DNA from: Apostichopus japonicus
Lineage: Eukaryota > Echinodermata > Holothuroidea > Aspidochirotida > Stichopodidae
DNA length: 64,000 bases
Reading direction: 5' to 3'
Assembly: GCF_037975245.1 (NCBI RefSeq)
Contig: NC_092570.1
Coordinates: forward strand, 7,687,001-7,751,000
Shown here: in pieces, positions 55,601 through 64,000 of the stretch
Layout: every line of letters starts with the position of its first letter
Numbering within the stretch: position 1 is the first letter of the stretch
The notes under the pieces: generated by a model
Told to the model about the DNA's origin: nothing
The model's input: the letters and a program-made list of their open reading frames with translations, nothing else
The model's database searches: none
Program-made: the position numbers and the translations under genes

Positions 55601-58600
55601 GACTTTTGTCTACTGATTTGGCGCTATATAAGTCTCATTTATTATGATTATTATTATTATAATAAGACAACGTTACTTTTTAAAGCATATTTAAGAGAAA
55701 TAATCGCGAAATAATCAAGAAAATTAACAGTTCCAGGTAGTAGAAGAATATTTTAAGATCTGGTTCAAGCACCTTTTTTTCGGCCAATACTGGGAACGTG
55801 AAGAAGACCCAATTGCCGTTATGAATGGAAGCACATCAAGTCTAAAAAAAAACAATAACAAAAACTTGCTCTGATATTTACGTCCAGCAGTGCGTCGTTT
55901 CTGAGATTTAGCTTGGTCTTGGGAAGATCTGAGCTGATCAGACCAGCCTTACCTTGGTTATGCCATGAGTCATAATAGAGAGAGAGATAGTGAGAGAGAG
56001 AGAAAGAGAGATGCCTACAGCCATCCTCCTCAACTGTAGTAGCAGCAGCAGCAGTAGCAGCAGTAGTAGAGATTGACAGACTAACAAAGAAGAACTGAAC
56101 TCAATCTCATTTATTGATCCATCTGTGATTAAAACCTTGCATTTAAAGCGGTATATTGATTTCAAAAAAAAAACGTTTACTCGTCGTCTGGTCCGGGGAT
56201 CAGTTTGTCGCAGGTTTTATCGACACACACTGGGTAGCCGAAGCTCACGAGAAGGTTCGATCGCTTTAAGTCCCTCCTGTCTTTACGGTGAGTGCCAGGG
56301 GAGGGGACGGGGATGAACGGAACGACACAATTAAACTGCCAGCTTTGAGTCCCTTTCCTTTGCTGAGACTGAGAAGTAGACCGCGACATGATCGAAAAAT
56401 TCACTTCAGCGTCGAACAGTTTTGGTTCATTCTGCTCACAAACGAATCACTTGGGTGGATACGATAAGCTTGTTAACCAACCGCTGGTCTACCATCCATC
56501 CAGATAAACAGTATAACACAAAAAAGGGGCAAAAGTTTCGATATTAGCAACAAATTTTATTGTCTGTTTGTCTTTTCAATGAGAGATCTTGTTGATATCA
56601 TTGTCATATCGGGCCCTACAGTAACGTTTGTTTCATTATTTGTTTCAGATAGAAAAACAACTTTTATTATTTGTTACAGTGTGACTTAACTCGCATGTTC
56701 TCAAGTAACCTAAAGTTGTTTTTGCTCAACAGTATATGAATGTGGTTCAGTGTAGAAATTTTCTCTTAGAAATCAGATGCCACACAATTGACACAAAAGA
56801 GAGTGAAATCTTGAAAACTTAGCTCACATGAAACATGAAACGGATGATAAGCTATGCAGATTATTGAATAGAAATCTTTATACAATATAAACAGTATCCC
56901 GTAATTCAAGCGAAACATCTGTTGATACATTAAAAAGATATAGCTTTGGATTTTTGCACATTTAAGCCTTCATGGATTTGTATTCATAACACAGATTCCC
57001 CCCCTTCATGGTTGGGTAAATATTTGTTTTTTAAATTTACTGAATTGACTTGGGGATAATTATGGAGGGTACTTCTTGTACAAATATATATACAAACCAC
57101 TAAAGAGCGATTGGCATTGGCTTATTTTTGGCAAGTTAAGACTAGTGCCTTGGTTTTCATTATTACAAAAACAGCCCAAAGTGTTTTAATCTAATATAAT
57201 AAGCTAATGGGGATGTGCAATAATAGTTATCGTATTAATTGCCTCGCCCATTAAATCCATGTCCTTCTCGACCGAAGTAGAACATTCGTCTTTTCATTAA
57301 ACGTCTTGATTTATTCGACGATGATTTATGGTGTCGCTTTAAAGAGTTGGTTGGCCTCTACTGCCAGAATCACTCGTCGTCGTAGCCTGGCTGTGGATTT
57401 ATTCACGTTGATGTTAAACTCGTATGAAGTGCACTCTTCGTGATTCGGGTTGAAGCTCTAGCGTAGGGAAGGTGTCGGTAGTCTGCACCGTGGTGGAGTA
57501 TGACAGCATTGATTTGTTTGGTCTTAAGGCGAGGAAGCTCAGCCGGTAGAGGCTAGGTTGATATATTTAATATATATGGACCTGTCGTTTTTTTTAATGT
57601 ATGGGAAAATGTACCTTGGTAAAGTTTGCAGACATGTGAAATGGGATTTGAATTACAGATTGCTATGCAAGTGCAATAAATTCTGTTGTACGTGTTCAGT
57701 GAGTCTTACTTTTTAAGTTACTGTACATTGTAGCTTTTAAAGTGAATAGTCAAATTTTTTCTTGTGAGATGGAGTGGGAGGGGTGGGGGGAGTGGAAGGG
57801 GAGGGCAGATAGGAGGGGGGTGTGCATAAGAGGAGTATAAATCATTGAGGTTACAAAGAGTAATTTGTGTTTAATTATGCAATTCATCATTTTTTGGTGT
57901 AAGTCGGTAGGTGGGGTCTGTTGGGAGGAATGGTAATGGGGACACTAAATGTCTTCAATTTACAAAATAAATCAAATTTTGTATCCATTTATTCTCAAAA
58001 CGCCTCCATATTCTCTTCATAGTTGTTACTTTCAGTTATATATAAATCCTTTTTTGGAGGGGCGATGGGTTGGAAAGCTTGCACGTCAAGATAGGATATA
58101 TGAGGAGGGATGTTTTAATAAGATAGCTTGGAGTGGTGGGAGGGGGAGGTGCATGTACTTGGCCATTTGACATTAGCGATAGATAGATATATAGGTGTTG
58201 TGTAAATTGTTTAGCAGCAGGATGAGGTTTACTGCACAGTTATACTTACTAGGGAGAGATGGAGAGAGGTGATTGTGTTTCCGTGACAGACAGAGAGAGA
58301 GAGAGAGCACAGAAGATTGCCAATTTGAAAATGTCAGGGTTCTTTCAGGAGATAGTTGGAGATGATTACATTCATGCTCGGTGTAACATAGCAAATCAAG
58401 TGTTTATTTATGTGTAAGGTAGTCTCTCAGCAGACTTTGACTGGATCTTAAAGGTATTGAGTTGTCCACAACTGTTGTCGATAAATTGTTCCAACTATGT
58501 GTTTAACTGCAACTGCACTCTGATAACATTACATTTACATTACTTCGTGGGTAACGATCTCGTCAAGGCGGTTCTTGTGTACAGTTAATTGTTAATACTA

Positions 58601-61600
58601 ATGTTTCAATTCAGCTCTGATGATATAACAATGCTGTATCCACTACTGTCAAAATTGGTGTCCTGCTGTTATTGGCGAAAAAAAACAAAACATTTTTTTT
58701 TTAGCAATTGCAGCAAAATAATAAACGACTACTCGGCTACAGTACACCACATTCCCCCATAAATACAATTGTTGTCATTGTAAATAAGGGCTCTTTGAGT
58801 TTTGTTTTGTTTTGTGTTGATTTGTGTACATAATGATAGTTTTATTTGACTGGACTCCTTTATCACAGGGTTCATATGGCCTATCCAAGTAATCAATGGA
58901 TATATTGTGATATATGGTGATAATTGGAATACAATTACAAATTATCTATTCTTAAACTCTGTATCCTCACCCTATGGGTAACACTGACCTACCCAGCAAA
59001 TATGGTATTGTGAAAATTCAGCTTAACTGGGGTTGAAGTATAAGTTGAACACCCATCCTTCCCTTATAACTCCCCCCCCACCCTTCCATCTGGATCTGCC
59101 CTGTGTCCCGTCCCCTTTTCCTTTAACCCTTATCCTTCCCCATCCTTTCCTATCTCTCTGGCTCTTCCTCCCCTAATATCACCAAATCACTTTCCTTCAT
59201 TCCCCCTCCCATCTTTCCAATCCCATTTCACCTTTCCTCTCCATCTCCCAATTCCCCTCTGGCCTCCCCCTCCCCTCCCCTGTCCCCATACCTGTTGTGT
59301 GAAAATAAAACCCCAGAAGATCTATTGCACTCCTCTCTACCCTGTTTAGACTCTGCTATTGCACCCTCCCATCTACCTAAGCATATCAATCGGTAGCATT
59401 TTCCCCACTGCATTCCACATTGACCCTTCGGAATGTACCATTCTTTTTTGCGGGGTTTAGAAACCTATCGTAGTGATACTTTGCCTTTGTTTGGAAATTT
59501 GTTTTCTAGACGCTTCCTACCTGTGATTTTGGTCTTCATGATCTTATACTGATGAACTCGCTATCCGAGCCTCGCATGTAATTATCCATGGACCTTTTCA
59601 CACCTTTTTTCGATCGTGTTCTGTCTTAGGCGTTGCCCCGTCTTTTGGCATCGTTCTTTACGCTGTTGTGTTGTACTGGTACCTGATGTGTTACTAGTAT
59701 GGTACCTTTAATGTTACATAGCGATTCCAACTTTCCCAGTTTGTTGTTACCAGTGGTGTAGGAAGGTACTTTTGAGTGGTGGGGCTGAAGACTGATGGTC
59801 GGCCTGGGGGAGGGGTCTAAGGGGAGGGGGTGTCCCCCTCCCCTTTGGAATTTTTTGCATTTTTAGGTGGCCTCAGATGCAATTTGGTGCAATATAGCAC
59901 ACTTCAACACCCACTCCATTTTGTAAACTTAATTTTGTATTTTCACCTGGCCTAAGATGCAATTTGGTGCTCCAAATGAGATTTTTTTTCTCATTTGGAA
60001 ATGAAAAAGGGGTTTTCTGACTTGCGAACCGGGGAGGCGGAATGATACTTCCGCCCCTCCACATTTTTCACTGGGGGGCTGGCGCCCCCCCAGCCCCCCG
60101 GTTCCTACGCCCTTGGATGTTACCATTACTCATAAACTGGAGGTGCAGACTGTTTGGTGTTTGTGATATTTTTGGGTTACTTGAATTTCTCTACCCCCAA
60201 TAACCCAGTACACAGACAACTGCACAACCTGATCCATTTGTTCCATGGTACACTTGAGTACGTACACAAAGGTAAATGGACAGGGTAGTAAATCTGTCGG
60301 TCGGTGGGGGGGGAGGGGGATGGGGAGGGGGTACATAGTAAAAATTGTGTACTGTGAGACAGAAATAGCAATCACCTCTCAATGATGGAACTTTCCACCT
60401 GCTACTGTACTTCTTAAATTTCTTTCTTTCTTTTGACTTGCAGGTGATGATTTGAGGATATGTAGCAGTAGTTACTCATGTTGTACTTCCAAAATGGTAA
60501 ATGAGTTAGCAGACATTGCAGAGCAGGATTTTAAAGACAAGATAAGAGACGAAACCAGTATGCTCAGAGATTACTTCGTCAGACGGACTCAAAAGTTTGA
60601 TGGTAAGTATAGAGGGGCAGCAGGGATTGATTTTACCCATGTGGTCGACCTAGAGTGGTAAAAGTGTGCATGTATAGTGCTATATATATGTGAGTACACC
60701 TCGCATACAAAATCAGAAGCGCAGTATATGAAATGTTCCCCCGAAAGATAGTGAGGGTGATATGGAAGAACTAAGCATGCATAGACTACCTGATGACATG
60801 TGACCTGATTAATCCTGTTTAGCTTCGGATTTGAATACAAGGTTTCTGTATATGCTGTCGCGTTGGACAAATCTAACCGTAATAGTAATGACCGACTTTG
60901 CGATCCGCGTGATAGTCATTGGCGACTTGTGATCCCCCTTCCCCCCCCATTTTGCGAGGTCGGTAAGAGCGGTTCCATAGTTTTTCCTTTTGGGCAACCA
61001 ACATGAAAGAAAAGAAGACTATGTAGCCATTGGTACTTACTGGGATTGTGCAGATGCTATCAGAGTAGGGTTACAACTAGGTTGGATAGATCTATGAGCA
61101 GAACGAACCATTTCAATGGCACATTTCGCACAGTTCATATTTTTCCCAATGCTTCTGTTGTCGTTTACGTCATAACATTTATAACTGATCACGAACGTCA
61201 CATCGCGCATAACATTCGATTATTTCGATCAATGCTGCTTGAATGCTGCTTAGTTTAAGGAAACAAGGATTTTCTGTATGAAACAGATTTAATGGGCCAT
61301 CTCCTAGTTCCAGTCTTTTATGTTGTCATGTAAGTGAGCCATGAGGCCTGGGTTGTTGAACTCTCTATGACCTCTTGACCCCCATTTGCTCATCTACCCT
61401 TGCACATATTCACTACCTGATAGCAGTGGCGGAGCTAGGGGTATTGGTCAGGAGGGGCGAGAATTTTCTGTAGGGGCGCCATCGACACTATCAGAGCTAT
61501 ATACGGCTCTGGACACTATCTAAGCGGAGCGCCACCACTGGTTGGCGCGTAGCGTACAGAAATTTTTTGAGTAGAGATACTCCCTAGATCGCCGGAAATG

Positions 61601-62898
61601 ACCCTTTCCGGGCCTGGCTAATTTGCAGATAAACGAAGAATAAATAGGTGTTATCGCCAAATTACACCAACCAAATGTGACAAAAGGCAATAAGTAGATG
61701 AGAGAGCAATAAAAAAGTCAATAATCATGAATAAGTAAAAAGTGGTAAAGAGCTGAAAAGGGCGCCAGCAGTCCATTTGAGTCCGTCAGGGGGGGCATCC
61801 GCCCCCCTTGACTGTATGGACGCTCCGCCACTGCCTGTTAGGCTTGTGGACCTAACTCTCTCTGTGCAAAGCATAGGAAGCAGCTTCGACAGCAATTGGA
61901 ATTTTTCCTTGGTAACAACGGAACACATGTCACACTGGGTACATTTCCTTTCCCACTGAGCTAAACTTCACAATAGATGTGAACTAGTTGGATTTGATTT
62001 GTTTACTAGGTCAATGGAAGATACAGGCAGTTATAAGTCGTGGCAACTTGCAGCTATATATCCCTCCACATATAATGATGGCGGTTAAGTCAAATGAAAT
62101 AAATTTATACAGCCATTTTGGTTTGCTTGTCAAGTTTTTCTACATTCAGTCCATCCATCATACTCAGTTAATTACTCTTATTTTCCCTTCGCATCTCTCC
62201 ATAGTTAAATTATAATATATTCATGTATTCATAACTCTAGTGGGATATACTGTAATAAGAGGTATTTTCTGACTGACCAAGCCTTAAGGGATTGGCTTGA
62301 TAGCCTGAAAAGTGAGTCTCCCCCCCCCCACTACCTTTATTTTACATCAATATCAGCAAAATCTCTTAGACTTTTACAACTGGCGGCAACATCCCCCCCC
62401 CTAATTAAACTTTGTGTGTAAATAGTTGTTGAAAACATTTGAAGGAAAAAATATATATATATATATGTAAAAATGAATATTTTTATGTCTTCGTTTTTCC
62501 TCCTAGATTATATGAAACGATTGATAGCAGTCTCACAACAGGACCTGAATGGCATGTTTTTAACGACCTACGGGGAAATGTACAGGGAAAACGATGCATT
62601 ATTCATGGATCTTTTCACCAGTTTACGTAATTACTACTTTGGTATCGAGATTGACCTCGAGCAGGTCATGGACGACTTTTTCTTTGTACTCTTCCAAAAG
62701 ATGTTTGCCCTCTTGAACGTTGACTACGAGTACACAAGTAGCTTTTGGATGTGCACAGGGAATTATATGGAGGAACTCATGCCGTTTGAAAACATCCCAC
62801 AGAAGCTGACCCTTCAGATCCGACGGTCGCTGACTGCAGCGAGAACGTTCGTCCAGGGTCTCGGAATCGGCAGGGACGTGGTCACGGACATCTCAAAG
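26488..62898 (+). CDS. Glypican (GPC4/6-like), first three coding exons; gene continues past the right edge
   Basis: GPI-anchored heparan-sulfate proteoglycan core that modulates Wnt, Hedgehog, BMP and FGF signalling at the cell surface. Coding exons 26488-26653, 60444-60602 and 62507-62898 join in phase to 239 residues. Residues 1 to about 25 form a signal peptide. The conserved glypican cysteines appear at 31 ([10 protein letters not shown]), 62, 68 and 69 ([10 protein letters not shown]) and 191 (WMCTGNY). [28 protein letters not shown] and [19 protein letters not shown] align with vertebrate GPC4/GPC6. Intron 1 is about 33.8 kb. The rest of the Cys-rich domain, the furin-type site, Ser-Gly glycosaminoglycan sites and the GPI signal should lie to the right. 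The GPC1/2/4/6 class is clear. A one-to-one vertebrate paralogue cannot be assigned. Confidence 0.94.
34722..34762 (+). repeat. G-rich tract (possible G-quadruplex)
   Basis: Successive G runs separated by single A or AGA, more than four runs of at least four G. Similar G tracts occur at about 31889-31935, 32094-32117, 36683-36713, 57771-57823 and 60305-60331. No function is evident. Confidence 0.6.
35050..35580. repeat. Three diverged tandem copies of a ~170-190-bp unit
   Basis: GATGACCACAGTATCATCAC-type motifs begin at about 35063, 35253 and 35425. Each unit continues with ACTGGTG..TTATCATAGTC, GTGGTACTCAAAGCCAT and AAGCAGTG, and the first two also share TAAGATAGC.ATGTGTC and ATTGGCTCTTTCTAT. 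The third copy is shorter and more diverged. Confidence 0.85.
38744..39109 (+). mobile_element. TTAA-flanked MITE, copy 3
   Basis: A 366-bp copy of the family at 2133-2491 and 2975-3331, flanked by TTAA at 38740-38743 and 39110-39113. It begins AGGGTGTGAAGACTCGTGC and ends GGGGCGAGTCTTCATTGCCT. Internal landmarks shared by all copies include CTGACCTAGTTTCGAA, CCCAGAAAATACACACAC and ATTAGACACTAGTGTAC. Confidence 0.85.
40130..40200 (-). mobile_element. 3' tail of a non-LTR (CR1/L2-like) element, fragment
   Basis: On the minus strand it reads TTTGTAAAGCGCACAGATG then GCTATATAAGATTTT, the tail pattern of CR1/L2-type LINEs and related SINEs. The plus-strand counterpart at 55520-55660 reads TTGTAAAGCACCTTGAGCA then GGCGCTATATAAGT. 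Only the tail is seen. Confidence 0.5.
42543..42729. repeat. Direct repeat flanking a palindromic GCTATAGC array
   Basis: A ~43-bp segment (AGAGCAGT.TAAACTACAA then GTCTCTGTGCT) occurs at 42543-42585 and again at 42687-42729. Between them is a run of self-complementary words such as GCTATAGCATACTA and TAGTATAC, so the interval could form many alternative hairpins. Confidence 0.8.
43493..43630. repeat. (TA)n microsatellite
   Basis: A TA run with scattered TG interruptions in the first half and uninterrupted TA in the second. It abuts the inverted-repeat element at 43631. Open frames reading YIYI repeats on both strands are artefacts. Confidence 0.95.
43631..45369. mobile_element. 1.7-kb terminal-inverted-repeat element inside a TA tract
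   Basis: The left end reads TAGTGTTCAACCGATTATGC. The right end is the reverse complement of TAGTGTTCAAATGATTA. Both ends carry clustered subterminal CCGATT motifs (for example ACCGATTCCGATTAT on each side). TA repeats lie on both sides, so any 8-bp target duplication is hidden. Ends and size suggest a non-autonomous hAT-like element. The interior has no transposase but contains a duplicated ~125-bp segment (GACTTAGTGTG...ACATGTGGTCG) near 44490 and 44615. Confidence 0.75.
45370..45491. repeat. (TA)n / (CA)n microsatellite
   Basis: Mixed TA, TATG and CACA tract directly right of the inverted-repeat element. It probably belonged to the same TA tract as 43493-43630 before insertion. Confidence 0.9.
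47819..47836 (+). repeat. Poly(G) run
   Basis: An uninterrupted run of about 18 G immediately before the ~150-bp minisatellite. Such a run is prone to sequencing and replication slippage. Confidence 0.9.
47845..48470. repeat. ~150-bp minisatellite, about four copies
   Basis: AGATTGGAATTGA recurs at about 47861, 48012 and 48162, with a weaker copy near 48312. Each unit continues with TAAA.AGATATTG.GAAAC, AAGCTAGATGA-like and GAGAGTGAATA-like motifs and is strongly purine-rich on the plus strand. Copies are diverged. Confidence 0.85.
48964..49103. repeat. Left inverted terminal repeat of the DIRS-like element
   Basis: From CTTACCTGTCTCCTCACAAC through the CCCCCCCCTCGGTCACTCC tract to CACTACTCAT it is the reverse complement of 55304-55428. 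The outermost ~20 bases (ATTTACTTCGCTCCTCG) differ from the right end, as in DIRS elements whose two termini are not identical. Confidence 0.88.
49652..51310 (+). pseudogene. GC-rich gag-like region (ORF1) of the DIRS-like element, broken
   Basis: The first frame, 49652-50164, starts [17 protein letters not shown], has a CPKC pair (residues about 27-30) and then a long Arg/Glu-rich stretch, compatible with a nucleic-acid-binding ORF1. A 146-bp tandem duplication (49981-50126 and 50127-50272) shifts the frame and truncates it. Downstream, Pro/Arg-rich frames contain several copies of a ~17-bp CCCGGGTCCGGCGAGAC unit (about 50500-50570). Base composition is far more GC-rich than the surrounding intron. 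I assign it to ORF1 by position only. No gag domain was recognised. Confidence 0.5.
49981..50272 (+). repeat. 146-bp tandem duplication
   Basis: AAAGAGTACCCCTAACGG starts at 49981 and 50127. The two 146-bp units differ at only a few positions. As 146 is not a multiple of 3, the second copy is out of frame. Confidence 0.92.
51613..51710. repeat. Short CTTGGCAAACTGCCAG repeats
   Basis: Three diverged copies of a CCTTGGCAAACTGCYAGRAA motif at about 40-bp spacing. The significance is unknown. It lies in the intruding middle part of the DIRS-like element. Confidence 0.6.
52462..52693 (+). mobile_element. tRNA-derived SINE
   Basis: The head carries polymerase III A box TAGCTCAGTGG (52476-52486) and B box GGTTCAAGTCACC (52520-52532) at tRNA spacing. 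The body matches the truncated copy at 23826-24018 (CCAAGATTAATGTAT, TGACAATTCATA, TGCGGCTTTGATAAGCCAA, GATGATCTAAA). A tRNA gene is excluded because the 3' half lacks acceptor-stem pairing and runs into a unique body. Confidence 0.85.
52793..53050 (+). mobile_element. Second tRNA-like SINE with conserved central motif
   Basis: An A-box-like TGGTCAAGCGGTGTA and a weak B box (GGTTTTAGTCC) are followed by CCTTGGGCAAGGCACTTTA, a core motif widely seen in animal SINEs. It ends in ATT repeats (about 53028-53048). The family differs from the SINE just upstream. Confidence 0.65.
53395..53690 (+). pseudogene. RNase H remnant of the DIRS-like element
   Basis: Reads [10 protein letters not shown], then, after a short insertion, [33 protein letters not shown] and DPDEW. 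These match the RNase H end of DIRS pol ([15 protein letters not shown], DALSR, EW). A frameshift lies near 53480. Upstream reverse-transcriptase motifs were not found. Confidence 0.8.
53854..54700 (+). pseudogene. Tyrosine-recombinase remnant of the DIRS-like element
   Basis: Begins with the linker [11 protein letters not shown], then [48 protein letters not shown] and [20 protein letters not shown], in the order of DIRS recombinases. A TGA at 54169-54171 falls at the catalytic RVSEL position. The HxxR box reads HNIS (54527-54538), so its Arg is lost, while the nucleophile Tyr (54635-54637, CYLPD) remains. Frameshifts are needed between segments. It is inactive. Confidence 0.85.
54751..54850. 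repeat. Internal complementary region of the DIRS-like element
   Basis: The first half (GTGCTAAAGTTGTGAGGAGA to GAAGTAAAT) is the reverse complement of the outer left terminus. The second half (ATTCCAAAACTTACTGG to TTACCTGTCTCC) is the reverse complement of the outer right terminus at 55415-55467. The joint, at AAATATT near 54788-54794, is the sequence expected of a circle junction. Confidence 0.88.
55304..55469. repeat. Right inverted terminal repeat of the DIRS-like element
   Basis: ATGAGTAGTGAGGAGTGACC to GGAGACAGGTAAG is the reverse complement of the left repeat. The distal extension (CTCGTCACTCG...GTTTTGGAATATTT) is found only here and in the internal complementary region. Confidence 0.88.
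55520..55660 (+). mobile_element. 3' tail of a non-LTR (CR1/L2-like) element
   Basis: TTGTAAAGCACCTTGAGCAG, then TTTGGCGCTATATAAGT and an ATT-repeat end, typical of CR1/L2-type tails. It lies just beyond the DIRS right terminus. No coding part remains. Confidence 0.6.
56037..56070 (+). repeat. (AGC/AGT)n trinucleotide tract
   Basis: AGTAGCAGCAGCAGCAGTAG followed by more AGC/AGT units. A simple microsatellite. Confidence 0.85.
59751..60115. mobile_element. hAT-type MITE with 8-bp target duplication
   Basis: Ends CAGTGGTGTAGGAAGG and CCTACGCCCTTG are imperfect inverted repeats. The flanks GTTGTTAC (59743-59750) and GATGTTAC (60116-60123) agree at 7 of 8 bases, the length typical of hAT. A repeated internal AAGATGCAATTTGGTGC-like motif and G/C-rich subterminal tracts are present, with no coding sequence. 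It ends about 330 bp before glypican exon 2. Confidence 0.8.
60444..60602 (+). CDS. Glypican coding exon 2
   Basis: Acceptor TTGCAG, donor G|GTAAGT. It completes Gly 56 and encodes residues 57-108 ([20 protein letters not shown] to FVRRTQKFD). The Cys 62, 68, 69 cluster matches the ICPQG-TCC region of vertebrate glypicans. GPC4 has a further Cys in this exon that is absent here, as in GPC6. Confidence 0.93.
61424..61833. mobile_element. hAT-type MITE in glypican intron 2
   Basis: Starts CAGTGGCGGAGC and ends GCTCCGCCACTG, a perfect 12-bp inverted pair. The flanks CCTGATAG (61416-61423) and CCTGTTAG (61834-61841) agree at 7 of 8. Its length is 410 bp with no coding capacity. The subterminal GGGGCG and CGCCCC-like sequences follow the same plan as the 59751 element. 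Confidence 0.88.
62507..62898 (+). CDS. Glypican coding exon 3
   Basis: Acceptor CTCCTAG, donor AAG|GTAGGT. It encodes residues 110-239, the N-terminal alpha-helical lobe of the glypican core. It contains [35 protein letters not shown] and [19 protein letters not shown], each with a clear GPC4/6 counterpart. Cys 191 is the conserved one in this segment. Confidence 0.94.
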
Positions 62899-64000
62899 GT
62901 AGGTCGCACGATCGGTGTAGAACCCCGTGGTTACGGTGCGTCCTGCGTACCCGAAAAATTCTCTTGTGAGGTCAGAAAGGCTCATGACTCAAAGATGTCA
63001 TACTTGCTGGTGATGTTTTTTTTAAGGGTAATATTAGACAAATAACACAAATGGCAATATCCTTGATAGGATAGGTATAGTGAGGCCTAACCACATATAT
63101 ACAGTACATATGGACTTCACTGTTGGATCACACAGTAGTGGAGAGAAATACCGTCATATATGCGCAATTTAGCTTTCACCGAACAGTGAGCTAATCAAAT
63201 CAATAGAATAACTCCTTCAGGAGATCTGCAGTCTAGTTTCACTTCAAATGTTATCAATTTTCGTCTTTCCTGTCTAGGGATGAAAAAGTTTGCAACATTT
63301 TGGTTCGGTGGACGAAAGAATGGGTGTACCATGTGTATTTATATATGGGTGTTTATTTTTTTATGGGTACCAATGCTGTTTAAGGCACCACTTTCCTTGT
63401 GTACTAATCCTTTCTCACTACTAAGTTGCAATGAATTATTCATGTGGTAAATATTTATGTGCATTAATATGTCTTTGTTATGGTACCAACACAAAAAAAT
63501 AAATGTGTTGACAACCATGTTTTTTTTGTAGATTTTTTAATGGTGTCCCATCATTTTTTGCTGTTTATCTGTGACATTTCAACAGTTGTTATTAAATATG
63601 CTGTATTTTATCATTACAGGGTAAATTCGTCGATTATTTGTTCGAAGTAAATAATAACCTAGGTCTCCTTCACGTTATTCGAAATTTCGCTTTATATTGG
63701 TTCGTGTTCGTTATGCAGTGAATTGATCACTTTGCAACTTACGACGTAAGTTTTCGTGTCCTTAACACTTACGTAGGGAACATCAGTTTTCCACCATGTA
63801 TATTTGAAAATAAAAGGCATGTACTACATTGTTTTATCTGCTTAAGAGTTAATGATGACAAACAATACTATAAATGAAAACAATGTTACGGTATTGCTAA
63901 AAGTGTCTCGAAAATAAACAGGTGAAACTTTTAGTCTTTCATTTCGTGTCCTAAAAATATTTTACGTTGTTATAAACTTCAGTGATCAGTATTTACTAAC
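62899..64000. other. Glypican intron 3, right-edge sequence
   Basis: AT-rich intronic DNA. The next exon, expected to carry the YC..CRGL-type cysteine motif, is not recognisable before the window ends. Confidence 0.6.

Larger units (their letters stand above)
26654..60443 (+). other. Glypican intron 1 (about 33.8 kb)
   Basis: Starts GTAAGA and ends TTGCAG. It holds the tandem repeats, MITEs, SINEs and DIRS-like element listed separately. Apart from element remnants, I found no nested gene. Stretches at 26.7-34.7, 35.6-38.7, 39.1-40.1, 41.1-42.5, 45.5-47.8 and 55.7-59.7 kb contain only AT-rich DNA, short unsupported open frames, homopolymer tracts and microsatellites. Confidence 0.88.

Noticed and set aside
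62439-62630. Frame overlapping glypican exon 3 in another phase
   Set aside because: A shadow of exon 3. The glypican reading has clear homology and in-phase splice sites.

Overview
The window is animal nuclear DNA. It holds spliced genes with GT–AG introns, long AT-rich noncoding stretches, many simple repeats and several kinds of transposable element. The proteins have one-to-one human-like orthologues. The repeats (a Mag-like Ty3/gypsy element, a DIRS-like tyrosine-recombinase element, tRNA-derived SINEs and CAGTGG-ended hAT-type MITEs) point to an invertebrate deuterostome, probably an echinoderm and perhaps a sea cucumber. The species is an inference from the repeats, not proven. No prokaryotic, plasmid or CRISPR content is present.

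Layout. (1) 983-4156, minus strand: 5' part of mitochondrial glutamyl-tRNA synthetase (EARS2), four coding exons recognised, running off the left edge; its introns carry two inverted copies of a ~358-bp TTAA-flanked MITE. (2) 4847-8385, plus strand: complete six-exon DNAJC19/TIM14, head-to-head with EARS2 across about 0.7 kb, so the two mitochondrial genes probably share a bidirectional promoter. (3) 11279-16114, plus strand: complete six-exon BLZF1 (golgin-45), 394 residues, with its C-terminal GRASP-binding tail intact. (4) 18840-23711: a nearly intact Ty3/gypsy LTR retrotransposon with identical 172-bp LTRs and a 5-bp target duplication; the zinc knuckles lie in the pol frame, one frame away from gag. 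(5) 26488 to beyond the right edge, plus strand: a glypican of the GPC4/6 type. Its first three coding exons are recognised, and intron 1 is about 33.8 kb.

The glypican intron holds most of the accessory DNA: a ~170-190-bp tandem repeat (35.1-35.6 kb), a third TTAA MITE (38.7 kb), a palindromic GCTATAGC array (42.5 kb), a 1.7-kb terminal-inverted-repeat element inside a TA tract (43.6-45.4 kb), a ~150-bp minisatellite (47.8-48.5 kb) and a decayed DIRS-like element (about 48,964-55,469). The DIRS-like element has inverted terminal repeats and an internal complementary region. Two SINEs lie inside it, and a hAT-type MITE lies near glypican exon 2.

The genes do not form one pathway. EARS2 charges tRNA-Glu in mitochondria and DNAJC19 stimulates mtHsp70 at the TIM23 import motor, golgin-45 tethers Golgi membranes, and glypican is a GPI-anchored heparan-sulfate co-receptor. 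I found no convincing new biological system. The items most worth checking are the gag/pol frame arrangement of the young gypsy element, the DIRS circle-junction signature, and the MITE family with one insertion 14 bp from an EARS2 splice donor.
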